Shown piece by piece: positions 13,928 through 26,400 of a stretch of 64,000 nt of DNA. The translations under genes and the position numbers were made by a program. The first letter of the stretch is position 1. Each line of letters begins with the position of its first letter. Origin of the DNA: Cynocephalus volans (taxonomy: Eukaryota; Chordata; Mammalia; Dermoptera; Cynocephalidae). The stretch lies in the NCBI RefSeq assembly GCF_027409185.1, contig NC_084475.1, positions 15,954,130 through 16,018,129 on the forward strand, written 5' to 3'. The notes under the pieces are model-generated. The model worked only from the letters and a program-made list of their open reading frames with translations, made no database searches and was not told the DNA's origin.

Positions 13928-14349
13928 GACTGTCCATCCAGCCCCAGCAGCTCTTTACTGGGCTGGAACTAATGACAGCACCTGGGGAGAAGAGGCGAAG
14001 GGAGAGGCCTCAGGTGTGGAGCGTGAAGCCCGGGTTCCCAGTCCTGCAGACTTGGTGGGACTGGCCAGCTCTGGGGACAGGTGCTCCTGGGCGGTCCATG
14101 GTACTCGGTAGCTGGCTGAGAGCCCACCAGGCTTGGCTTCTGGCGGCGACTGGGCACCAACCAGGCACCTGCTGCTCAGCTTCGGAAACCCCAGGCTTCT
14201 GGGATTACACAAGAGTAAAGAGATCAAAGATGAATGCTCCAGTTCCAGCAGGAAGCAAGGTTATTCTCCGTCGATCTCAAGGTAGATTTGGGGATGAGGG
14301 GGTACGCCGAGCTGGGGGTGAGGACAGGTGGATATTAGACTTGCCTTTA

Positions 14350-15560
14350 TATACTCGTATGGATAAAAACCGGCCTAGAAGCTGCTGGTGCAGGACGATT
14401 CCGGGCCAGTGACAAGGCTGGAAGCTTCGAGCTGCGGACTGCTCTGCCCCAAAGGTCCCGAGCCCCTCTCCCTAATCTTCTACCCCTCCACAAAACCCAC
14501 CCCTCCAGCCCTCGGGTTTGGGCAGGCCTGCGTGGGTAGGTGCAGGCGTCTCGTCTGCTGCCCCCGCCGGTCGGAGCCCGAATTCCCACTGTCCCGACCA
14601 GTCTCTCCCCGGGTCGGACTGGGTACACTGGCGTCCCGAGGGCGGACACCTGGCCCTACCCCCACAGGACTCCTAATCCCTGAGCTCCAGTCTGGATCCT
14701 TCCTCTTAAACGGGGGAGCGCGATGGTGCGTCCCCGAGAGGTAATACCCGCTGCAGTTCTCTCCCTCGACCCGGTGCCTCCCCTCTGGTCAAGGAAGGCG
14801 ACCTTCGGGGTCTCCAGACCTCGGCAGCTTCCCCAAGCCCGGAACGCCCTTCCCCGGGGGCGCAGGGCCGGCTGTGGAGCCCGCCGTCGGCTGGGAGAGT
14901 CCGTGAGCGCCGGGACCCACCTGCCGGGCCGGCGCCGCGCCCGCGTGCCCGGGGACGACTCCGCGAGCATGGAGCGCGCACCCGGCGACCGCGGCTCTGC
15001 GAGTGCCGCCGCCGCTGAGCTCATTTCCGAGCGCGGCGCCGGGGCGTGGCCGGGGCCGGCTCGCCAGCCCCCCCTGCTGGACCCCCGGGGCACTATGAGC
15101 CCTCCCCCAACCCCGGCGTGAAGCCGAGGCGGGGCCGCGGGGACTTGGGTGACAATGCCACCCCCCCCAGGAGGAACTCAGTGTGCCCCTGTCCCCTCCT
15201 CACCCTGTGCGCCCCAGCCCTGTCGGGGACCACAAGGGGTCGCGGGCGCTGGGCCGGACCGCTCCTAGGTCTGCATGAAACCCTGGCTCTTGCGCGGGGG
15301 CTTCCCACCCACCCTGTCCCTTGCCAGGGCTCAGGTGAAGTGGGTCAGAAGAGAAGACACCTCCAGGCCGCGCGGCGCGGGAGGAGCCTGCGGAGGGCAC
15401 GGTCCGGACCCGGGTCCGCATCCTCGCAGGTGCGACAGCCTTCACCCCTCCCCCAGCCCCGCCCTACCCCAGCCCCGCGCCGAGTCGTCACGGTAGAGAC
15501 GACAGGGGCTGTACGGGCTGGATCAGATCCCACCAACCCCGTCTCCTGCTCCAAGCACAT
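14350..15560. promoter_or_regulatory. CpG island, probable MIF4GD promoter
   Basis: Strongly GC- and CpG-rich block 0.5-1.6 kb upstream of the MIF4GD start codon. Long frames in all six directions here are a by-product of GC content; none resembles a known protein. The transcription start and any untranslated first exon cannot be placed from sequence alone. A divergent non-coding transcript to the right is possible. Confidence 0.65.
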
Positions 15561-16935
15561 GCGACACTGCTAAAATAAGTTTGAAATCAAAGGGTCAGCC
15601 CAAGGGAAAAGGTCGGCAACTTGCGGCCCACGAGGTGTTGGGAGCCCCTGAAGTGGAGCAAGCCCCCTTCCAGGCTGGGGAGGGTGGGGCGCGGGCCGGC
15701 AGCCCAGACAGGGCCGGCCCTGCGGTCTGCCTGGGGTCGCACGAGGGCATCAGGACAGTGGAAAGACCCCTGTCTCCTCCCACTGGCTCAGACAAGGCAG
15801 AGGTGCTGATGGTGGTTTCCTGTAGCCAAAGTGCTTTCTCTCCAGTGACTGCCAAGCGGTCACCAGACCATGGATGAAGAAAACTCAGCTGCAGCAAAAG
15901 AAACCAACGAGCAGGAGAGATGAGAATAAACTTTACTTCAATGGAATGTCACAAAAAATACATTCAGGCAACTGTCTCCCCACAGCCCCAGGCCCTGAAT
16001 GCCAGAAGCCCCATGGAGCTCAGAGCACCCACCGGCTGCAGCAGGGACCTTCAGAAGCAGCAGCCAAGACCAAGGAAGAAGCCTCAGACCACAAAGACCC
16101 AAACCAGAGACAGGGAACCATAATGGTGAGAAGGGGCCCAGGACCGGTGGGGAGTGAGGGCCGCAGCACCCCAAGCCTACTGAGGCTGGCGTGGGAGCCA
16201 GACATGAGGGCAGGGTGCCAGTGCTGCTCCTCCCTCCTGGCACCCACAGGCCAGCAGGTGGGTTCTGGAGATTTCCCTCTCCTCTCATACACCTGTAACT
16301 GAGGTTTCTCCTCTGCATCTAGAGAGATCTGTGTGGGTCCCAGTGCTCTAGTAACTCCCCTGGTCACCAACTGCACCCTCACCAGGCGTCTGCCCGGCCC
16401 CTTTCTTCCATCCCCGTCACTGGGCAGCTTCTTCACTGAGGCCCTCCTGGAATTACAGAGGAGGGCACATGCAGCACCATGCCGAGCCAAGGAGGACTGT
16501 CCTGAGTGGTGCTGATGCCAACTGGCCCAGCTGTAAGCTACTCACCCCAACAGGGCTACTAACTGAGTGCCCAGTGAAGGAGCCATCTGAAATAGACTGG
16601 GGAAAGGGCTCCCCACTTTACCCACTCCTGCCCATCAGCACGTCCCTCCACTTCTGCGGAGGCTGTTATCTGCTTTCTTTGGAATCCCATTGAGGCCCAC
16701 GGCCATGACCAGTCCCGTCCTGGAGAGAATGGCCTGGGGGTGGTGCAGACACAAAGACCTGGGCATGGGGAGTTAGGAAGTGATCAACTCAGCTTGAATT
16801 CTCCCCCAGAACCAGAAGCACAGCTGCCTGACAGCTGCAACTATCGAGAAAAATGGAATTTGAGGAAGGAAGGGTCCTTCCCCTCAGACTTTGTAAGGGT
16901 GTGATTTGTAAGGGAAGACGGAAGAGTAAGATAAG
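15560..16935. other. Intergenic sequence between the MIF4GD promoter and the SLC25A19 3' end
   Basis: Unique-looking sequence without recognised exons. A plus-strand AATAAA at 15925-15930 could end a transcript running right from the MIF4GD CpG island, but there is no other support for that. Confidence 0.4.
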
Positions 16936-16950
16936 GAATGTGCTTTTAGC

Positions 16951-16956
16951 TTTAAT
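16951..16956 (-). terminator. Candidate SLC25A19 poly(A) signal (ATTAAA)
   Basis: TTTAAT on the plus strand reads ATTAAA on the SLC25A19 strand, about 470 bp after the stop. No AATAAA on that strand was noticed nearer. Confidence 0.5.
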
Positions 16957-17427
16957 GTCTATTAAATAAGTTGATGGGAAAAACAGCCCAAGTGTGAGAA
17001 CCAGACTCCTGCAAAGAGCCCACACCCAGCCCTCTGCACTCCAGCTAAGGCCCATCCACAACCAGGAGAGTTCTCCTGGCAGACGGGACTAAGAAGTATA
17101 GAAGGCATCTGTTTTCTCTTGAGTTTGGCCTGGACAGTGGAGGAACTTCAAGCTCCTTGTCACTTTCATTGTTGGGTCCCCACAGACCAAGTCCTGTGTT
17201 CTCCCTGTGTTCTTTCGTTGAGAAAGCCCTTGCCCTTCTGGTGGTGTCCCAGCCAGCTGGATTCAAGGCTGCTGCCGTGCTCCCAACAGCTCTTCAAGCT
17301 CAGGATGGCTGATTTGGAGGGCTGGATTAGGCAGCACCTCTCAGTGCAACATGAGGTCGGAGCTCAGTCTTACTTCTTTCTGGATGCTGACTACAGTGAA
17401 GACCACAGGCCCTTCCTGCCCTCAAAG

Positions 17428-20400
17428 CTATCTGTCTGCCCTCTTCATGCAGTGGAACAAGTTACAGAAGAACTCATACCAGAAGAACATAAAGCCCGTG
17501 GAGAGGGCAGCCTTCAGCAGGCTGGGGGACAGGCCCTTGAATAAGCCCTGGGTGCCTTCCTCTTGCAGCACCTGCTTGGCGCAATCCAGGACGCCCCTGT
17601 AGTGCCGAACCTGGGGAGGGGAAGGTTACTCTGGTTGAGAAGAGGGTAGGTAATTAAAACAGATGCTGGCTCTACTCCTGTGTCAACACAGTACCTGGCA
17701 CCTCCTAGCTCCCGATAGATACTTGCTGGATGATGGAATGAATGCAAAACTAGACAGCAAATAAATTAACCTCATTCTTTCTATTCCAAGTGGGCTAAGT
17801 CAGACTTAACAGAGGAAGTGCCTGGAGATCAGCAGCTGGACAGAGCTCCTTCCTGCCAAGGAGGCATTGGTTGCCAGTGGCTCTGAAGAATCGAGGGACA
17901 GCTGTGGACCCAGGGGCATCTCTGACCCTTCACTCATCCCACCTGGTCTCCCTTGGGCAGCAGATCTGAATCTGGCCCTCATTAACTATTGTTAGCTTGG
18001 CTAGTGCCACCCCTCTAGCCTGGCCTCCCTGCCTCCAGCCTCACCTTCTGACATCACATCCTGCTGTCACGCCTGTGTCCCCAAGGCACAACCCTCCTCA
18101 TGCCCAGGTCCCCTCCAAAAGCTCCAAAACTCCTGATGACGACATCACAAAGAATCAAGTCCAAGTTCTGAGGCCTGGTGTTCAAGGTGCCTCAACTTCC
18201 CTCCCTGACCTGACCTTATCTCCCACTGGTCCTCCCATTCTCCCTCCCACCTCCAGCCAAACAGGATTTCACTCATCTCCGTCAGGAGCAGGGCCTCCCT
18301 CCTCCACCCTGGGCTCTCACCATCTCTCCCCGTCCAGATTCAAACTGTCCCTTTAGGACAAGTAAGTAAATAGAGGTTACAAAATCTCCTTTGCATAGTG
18401 TGACCCCAGTTTTGTTAAAATATACACACATGTATTTACTTATGCAAAGAAATAAAAAGATGAGAGATTATGTCTCGGAGGTAGTGAAGTTACAGAGGAT
18501 TCTGATCTTTCTTTTTGTCTATCTGAATTTTCTCAAGTTTCCTACAAGAAAAAAGTATGACAACCATAAATCCAATTCTTTTTCTTCCCCCCAAGTGAGC
18601 AGTGCTCGCTCCCTTCCCTGCCTCCTGTTCTTCTCTCTCTCTCTCCTCTGACATCTGTCAGGCAGGTTTCTTCATGCGTCAACATCCCAGGTTCCCAGAA
18701 TCTGAGGGAAAATCCCTGGAACTACCCACCCTCCTACCACAGCCTTTCACAAAATCAGTGTTCCAAAAGGAGCAGAAGAAAACCAGTATGTGAAAATCTG
18801 AACCACTCAGCAGGAGTGGCTATTCACACTACAACATTGTCTATGATGGGGCTTCTCTGAATGGTGACCCTTCTAGTGCATCTACAGTACGTCTTAGGGC
18901 CGGCCCGTGGCTCACTTGGGAGAGTGTGGTGCTGATAACACCAAGGCCACGGGTTTGGATCCCTATATAGGGATGGCTGGTTGGCCTACTGGCTGAGCAT
19001 GGTGCTAACAACACCAAGCCAAGGGCTGAGATCCCCTTACCAGTCATCTTTTAAAAAAAAAATAAATAAAGTACATCTTAGTTGCTCAAATTCAACTCAC
19101 CACTTTCCAGGAACATCAACAGCAAAAAGCAAAGAAGCCATGCCCCAGTGTGAGTTTCCTTCTCTGTGTTCTTTAATATTCGGGACCTTTCTTTCTTTTC
19201 TTTTTTTTTTTTTTGGTCTTTTTCGTGACCGGCACTCAGCCAGTGAGTGCACCAGCCATTCCTATATAGGATCCGAACCCGCCGCGGGAGCATCGCCGCA
19301 CTCCCAGCACCGCACTCTCCCGAGCGCGCCACGGGCTCGGCCCGAGTATGTTTATGTTTTTCTGTTTCTATAATAGCATTTATTTTATTATTTTTTTTTT
19401 TTGTCTTTTTGTGACCAGCCGCACTGCACTCAGCCAGTGAGCGCACCGGCCATCCTTATATAGGATCCGAACCTGCGGCGGGAGCACTGCTGAGCTCCCA
19501 GCGCGGCACTCTCCCGAGTGCGCCACGGGGCTGGCATTCGGGACCTTTCTTATGTGAGTTTATTCTACAGCCAAGCTGGACTGGATACATTTTAAGAGCA
19601 GAAACTGTGAATCCTCCTTGGCCTGGATCTTTCTATAGTGCCTAAGACACAAGTGCCTATACTCCCCAATACTCTTTGCATGTGGCTTTCCCATGTGCTT
19701 GGGGATTCCTAGAGACAGACTGGGGTTAAGGGGTTGTGGGGGGGAAGCATTGCCTATGAGGGCAAGGGTCAGATCTTTCAGCAGGGGGACGACTCACCTG
19801 GCCAAAGGTAGCTCGGGCCTGCTCGAACCCTCCAACCTGCAGCCGTTTCTTGATGAGGTCCAGTGGATATGTCAGGGTCTTGCTGATGACTCCAGCTCCA
19901 CTGCCACACAGCAGGTTTTTGATGTTCTCTGAACCAGAGAAGCAGGATTGAGGGGAAAGATAAGAGAAATGCAATCAATGGTGGGCAATTTAAAGGTCGC
20001 CAGGTCTAATCCTCAAACAAAGACTCCACAAACTAAAACTCCACAAACATCCTTTGATCTCCAAGAGGAATTTAAGCAACAGCCACGTTCAGCAGGAATG
20101 ATAAGGGACTACAAACCACCTTCCCGCAGCACCCCCAGCTGGAGGCAGTTGGGCCTGCAGGCTCTGCCATGACTCGGTTCTAGGCTGAACAGGAAACGGG
20201 ATGCTCCACCACCCAGTCTTCCCCTATTCCCACCAAACCAACAACAACAAAAAAACAGCAAAAAACCCAGGCAATTTGCAAGTTCGACATCTGACAAAAA
20301 TGAAAGGCAGAACCAGTCACTGGAAATAAATTTCAGTGACTCCAGTGACGGGTATGGCAAGAACCGGAAGAAGTCAAGTCATCTCTGAGCCACTGGGTTG

Positions 20401-23400
20401 GTTTGTTTCGTTATGACATCACAGAGCCAGGGACAGAGAACAGCCGGGTCTTAGCTTCTGACAGGAAAAGGGTATTTCCTTTGTGATTCAGAAAGAGCTG
20501 TCCCAGCCTGGGGTGGGGTAGGGTGACCCCCTCCATTTGGGGGCTGTCTCACCGTTTGTCTTTGCTTTGGCTGGTAGGACCCACTCGTACACATGCTTCA
20601 AGGAGTTGTAACAGGAGAACTGGAGCCCAGCGTAGGGGAAGATGGCGATCAGGGTGGGAGTCAAGCCTTTGTAGAAGACCAAAGGGCCTTCGGTCCTGTA
20701 CATGGTCACTACGGCTTGCCGCAGGGTTTTGTAGACCTGGACATGCACACACACAACTTGAGTGAGTTCATGAGGTGGTCTGAGCCCTAGAACACAGCCC
20801 ATCATATCTACCTCCCCTCACCTAAAAACTCAGCTGCCAGGAGCGTAGCTTCTCCTGCAAGAGGACAGTCAAAGAAAATGCTGGAGAAAAAAATCAAAGA
20901 GTGGGGTTTTCGAGCAGTTCGCCTTCTATGAATTTATACAATGGTTACAGCCACACATGTGCACAAAAGTCTGTGTTCAGAGAGTCATCCTGTGGAACTG
21001 TGAAAGAAGCAACGTCCACCTGTGGCTGATGGTTACACACCAGCTTACAACGCAGAGCAGCTGTTAAAACAGGATGGTGCCATCTCTATGACGGACAGGG
21101 AATAATCTCCAAAATAGACAAATGGACCCAGCAAGATGCAGAAGAATGGACACTGTGTTTGTGGAGGAAACAAACCGTATGCAGAGATTCTGCCCCCTTC
21201 AGAGATACAGAAAGGAGGAGCAGCGATTACCTCCACAGGGAACAGGGGCGGGGGGCAGCCCTGGGGGCCAAGGGAAGACAGAGATTTACCATACGCCACT
21301 TCATGCTGTTTGGAGTTTTTGCCACATGCATATGTACGGTAGTCACCCCTTATCCGTGGGGGATACATTCCAAGACCCCCAGTGGGTGCCTGAAACCTCA
21401 GAACTGAGCCCTGTATATACTACATTTTTCCTATACAGGCATACCTATGATAAAATTTAATTTATAAATTATGCACACTAAGAGATTAGCAAAAATAATA
21501 ATAAAATAGAATAATATAATAAAAGTTATATGAATGTGGTCTCTCTTTTGAAATGTTATTGTCCTGTACTCACCTATTTTGGGACCGTGGCTGACTGTGG
21601 GTAACTAAAACTGGGGCTACTACAATAACCTTTCTCAAAGCGTCAACAGGCAACATCTATGCAGGAAGAGCGCAGGTCATTTGCTTTCCTCAGTACCCTT
21701 CTATAAATGTATTTTATGTGATATTGACCCGCGGGGCTCTGACTTGGCCCAGCTGGGAGCATGGCGGGGCACCGGGCTGAAAGTGAGGGACTGAGAGGAA
21801 GCTGCCTTTTGCACCACTTTGCCCTCAGACCACAGAAGGACTCCACCCTGGGGATTCCATGAAAGTGCCAGGCCCTAAGGGCAGGCCACTGGGCAACAGT
21901 CCTGCCCAGAGGTCCTACTCTGCTCTCTGTCACCCTCTTAACAGTGGGTTGGCAAGCAAGGCTCAGCCAGACACTTAAGGAAAGCCTTCATAAAAAACAG
22001 AGACCAAAATGCTCAAATGGGGGCCGAGCCCGTGGCGCACTCGGGAGAGTGCAGCTCTGGGAGCGCGGCGACACTCCTGCCGCGGGTTCGGATCCTATAT
22101 GGGAATGGCCGGTGCACTCACTGGCTGAGTGCCGGTCACGAAAAAGACAAAAAATAAAAAAGAAAAATAAAAAAACAAAATGCTCAAATGGGAAGGAAGG
22201 GGAAGTAACTTGGAAGGAAAAGATGGTGTGGATAGCAGAGAAAAATGAAAGAAAAAGAAACCACCCATAACATTATAACTAATATTCTCTGACCACAGAG
22301 AAGGTATCACCTTCATGATAAAAAAAAGAGGATTTATTTTTCAATAAAGAGGTAAGATTCAGAGAACAAGAAAGAGCTCTTGATAGAAAATTTTTGTGAC
22401 TCTGAGTTAGGCAAAGATTTCTTAGATACAAAAGCACAATCCATGAAAGAACAAATTGACAAATTGGACTATGTCAAAATTAAAATCATCTGCTCTTCAA
22501 ACGACAGTTAGACTGCAGTCCTATAACATCAAGGTCGAGGGTTCAGAGCCCTGTACTGCCAACCGCCAAAAGAAAAAAAAGGAAACGTAAATTAAAACCA
22601 CAATTAGATACCACTATTCATACTTATCTGAAGGGCTAAAATCTAAAAACTAAAAATTAAAAACTGATAATCAGGGCTGGCTGAAAAGCTCAGTTGGTTA
22701 GAACACAGCCTTATTAACACCAAGATCATGGGTTCAGATTTCTGTACTGGCCAGCTGCAAAAATAAATAAATAATAAAAACTGATAATGCTAAGTATTAG
22801 TGAGGATATACAGCAATTGGAATTGCTGGTGAGAATGCAAAATGGTATGGCCACTTAGGAAATGGTTTGGCTTTTTCTTATGAAATTAAACATTCTTACC
22901 ATACAAACCATAAAAGCCGAAAATCCCACTCCTAGGTATTTACCTAAAAGAAATGAAAACTTATGTTTACACAATAACCCATATGTAAATGTTTATAGTT
23001 GTGGAACTCCTAGAGAATAGCTGTGTGTGAAAGTGAGGGGAAGAAAACTGGTTCAAAACTGCAAAACTAGACCAGCCCGTGGCTCACTTGGGAGAGCGTG
23101 GTGCTGACAACACCAAGTCAAGGGTTAAGATCCCCTTACCGGTCATCTTTAAAAAAAAAAAAAAAAAAACGCAAAACTTCCTTAGACTAGTAACAGCCAT
23201 ATTGTAAACCCTCATCTTTAATAAGAGCTGGCTGTTTAGCTCAGTTGGTTAGACCGCAATCTAAAATCCAAAGTGTCAATTGTCTAAGCTAGAGAGGTAA
23301 TATACTGTTTTCTTTTCAATACTGCCTTCACTTTTTCCTCCTCACAGACTTTTAATAAAGATTGGGAAGGAACAGGCTGACCAGTTAGCTCTGTTGGTTA

Positions 23401-26400
23401 GAGCGTGGCGTTGTAACATCAAGGTCAAGGGCTTGGATCCCCGTGCTGGCCAGCTGCCAAAAAACCCCCCCAAACAAACAAAAAGTTGGAAAGTAACAGA
23501 AGAGGATTACGGCAGACCCAGAACAGGAAAGTTGGACTGTCACAGCCTTCACTTCTCCAGGCCTGCAGCCACCATGTTACTGAGGTTAATTTGTCCTCTA
23601 TTACCTATAAACACCTTCCCTTCCATTTCTCTGCTCAGCTTCTAGGGCCCATCATCCCATCTCTCTGTCAAGGCAGTCACCCCAAACCTCCATGTCCTAC
23701 TGAATTATCTTACAAAACAATTTAGCTCCTATGTCCCAACTGTCTTCTTCCAGACTGTTCCCAGGTGACTTTGCCCTTCTCAACCAAAAAGGTCATCAGG
23801 ATGCTTCCTAAACAGAAAGGCCTTCCCAGCCAGGGTCTTCCCCCCAAGCAACACAAAGAACTGGCAGAACTAAAACCACAGATATTCTGGGCCGACCCCG
23901 TGGCGCACTCAGGAGAGTGCGGCGCTGGGAGCGCAGCAGTGCTGCCACTGCGGGTTCGGATCCTATATAAGGATGGCCGGTGTGCTCACTGGCTGAGCAA
24001 GGTACACCGGTCACAAAAAGACAAAAAAAAAAAAAAAAAAAAAAAAAAAACCACAGATATTCTTAACTGGTCCCAGATCAAGTTCTTCTTCTTTTTTTTT
24101 TTTTTTAAAAGATGACCGGTAAGGGGATCTTAACCCACGGCCTTGGTGTTATCAGCACCACACTCTCCTGAGTGAGCCACTGGCCGGCCCATAATACATT
24201 AATTTCTTGAGTTTTACTTTTCCAGATGACTTCCTTGGTCCTGTCCCCTGTTGGGTCTTTATTTATTCTGCTTCACACCTGTAGGTTGCCCCCCAGGGAG
24301 GCTGTGAGCTTCTTCGAGGCAAAGACATAGAGCATCTTGTATGGTGCTGACCATGGTGACAGGTTTTACAAACTGACTGATGAGCTGAAAACCCAAGGCT
24401 TTCCCAGCTTTGGTTTCTGTAAGGAAAAGAACCCCAGCTCCTGTAACACCTTCCTTATTCGGGCTCCCCTTGCTCCTGACCACTCACCTTGGGCTCACCC
24501 TGAGCTGCAAAGCGGGTGCGCAGAACATCCACAGGCTGCACGCCGAGAGTGGCCACGCAGGCAGACAGGCCACCACACACGAAGTGAACAGAGAATTCGC
24601 TGGTGTCGTGTTTGCTGGCTCTGTGGACCAGCTCGGTCAGCAGTTCAAATGACAAAAACTGCAAGAGTGAGTGAAAAAGTCACTGACAGCCCAAAGGACG
24701 AGAGAGGAAGGCTGAGACCAAATACTCCCCCGATACACCACCATAATCCAGATGGCGCCCAGTCCGGGAGACAAGGAAAAGGTGAGGAAATACTCTTCTT
24801 GAGCAGTGACAGAATACAATAAATATACCATTTTGTGTGAAACTCAGATGCCATTTTATACTCTATTTGAGTAGAGCCATGTAGAGGGTTAGAAATCTTG
24901 ATTCTCATTTGATTTTTAGGATACGGTTTTTAGGTAATACATGTATGGGACAAAAATCCTCAATTAAGGGACAAAAGTCCACGGCCAGCAAGCAAAAGCC
25001 TACCTAATCAATTCTAATCAAGTATATGTTGATTCTCAGTTGACTTTTAGCATAGGGTTTTTAGGTAATTCATGTATGGGACAAAAGTTCCCGGCCAGGG
25101 GCAAAAGCCCACAGCTAGTGGGCAATAGCCCATCTAATCAACTCTAATCACTGCTTAGGTATGGGATTGTATACTTTAATGATTTTAGAGCTAACGGGTG
25201 GTTGTCACACCGATCCTGTTAAGAGATTTTAAAGAACTGCTATAGGGAAAAATGTGAAAAAAATGTTTGCTAAGGGCAGGCTGTTTGTTGGTGGAAACTT
25301 TAGAGACAATTATACTTAGATTTAATCATAAGAATGTAACTTTTGCTTAAATCATTTAAGGAGAGGTTATATTTTAGATAATGATCACAGTTTGATCAAC
25401 TTAGCTTTTCACAGGTTGTACTTTGGAATGTCACGTTGTTAATTTTAATGATGTTACTAGTTTCCATTGTTCAAGCTATACTTAGCCATAGATAACTTTT
25501 GTCACATTGCCCATGTCTTAGTGTTCTTTTAAAATGATTGAATCAACTGATTTTTCCTGTGAAACTTCCTTGTCTTTACAATAAAAAACAGAAACTAACT
25601 TTGAATCAGCGCTGTACCCAGTTTCTCCTACTAACAGAGGAGTTGCTGAGGTGCAGTCCCTTCGGGCTTCTCACTGCATTCATGTTGCTTTGAGTAACAC
25701 TTCTTTGCATCTCCGTTACACAGCAAGAAGTGTAACAGAGCCAAATACCCAAAGGGTTAAGAAAAAATATATAGTATAAAACCAAGGTCAAGGGTTTGAA
25801 TCTCTGTACTGGCTAGCCGCAAAAAACAAAAAAAGAAAACATATGGGAAAATTTTATATCAGAAAATTCTACTCGCTAACTTAATTTTCTGAGAACTGGG
25901 AAAAGATGGCTATTATCCAATTCTTGGCAGGGGACCCCTTCGGTGCAGCTGGGTGCAGCACTGCTGGAGAATCACTTTCTCTGGAGCAGATTCTGTTGGA
26001 GCATGTTCCATGGGGTAACCCCTAACACCTTCCTCCAGCCACCTCCAGAAGGTCTGGCTTCCTGAGACCATCCTATTGCTGTATTCATTCATCACACTGC
26101 AGTGTTTCTTCGTGTGCCAGATGCAGAGATGGAATGGCAGGCGCATGCCCACCCAGTAAGCGCCTGACTTGAGCCATTGCTGTGATGTTCCAGGGATGAC
26201 TCTGGTGCTAGCTGCCTAGAGGGGAATCCTGGCTCTACCACCTTCTAGCTAGTGCCTTTGCTTGGGTTAATTACGTAAGCTCTGTCTGCCACAGTGTTCT
26301 CATCCGTAGAACAGGAGTGACAACAGAATCCACCTCAAAGGACTGCTGTGAGACAGTACATGTGACATGTTTATAACAGGGCCTAGGGCCGGCCCGTGGC

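Noticed and set aside
15046-15573. 175-codon frame in the MIF4GD CpG island
   Set aside because: Same CpG-island artefact; long frames exist on both strands here and none matches a protein I know.
18898-19070. Equine ERE SINE (perissodactyl origin)
   Set aside because: I first considered horse because of ggccggcccgtggc. The ERE body that follows in horse (tRNA-Ser-like, with cttcctcagc-type tail) is absent, and the second half here is again tRNA-Ile-like.
23375-23482. tRNA-Ile gene
   Set aside because: The tRNA-like body is followed by an A-rich tail, has substitutions in stems and is one of dozens of similar copies: a SINE.
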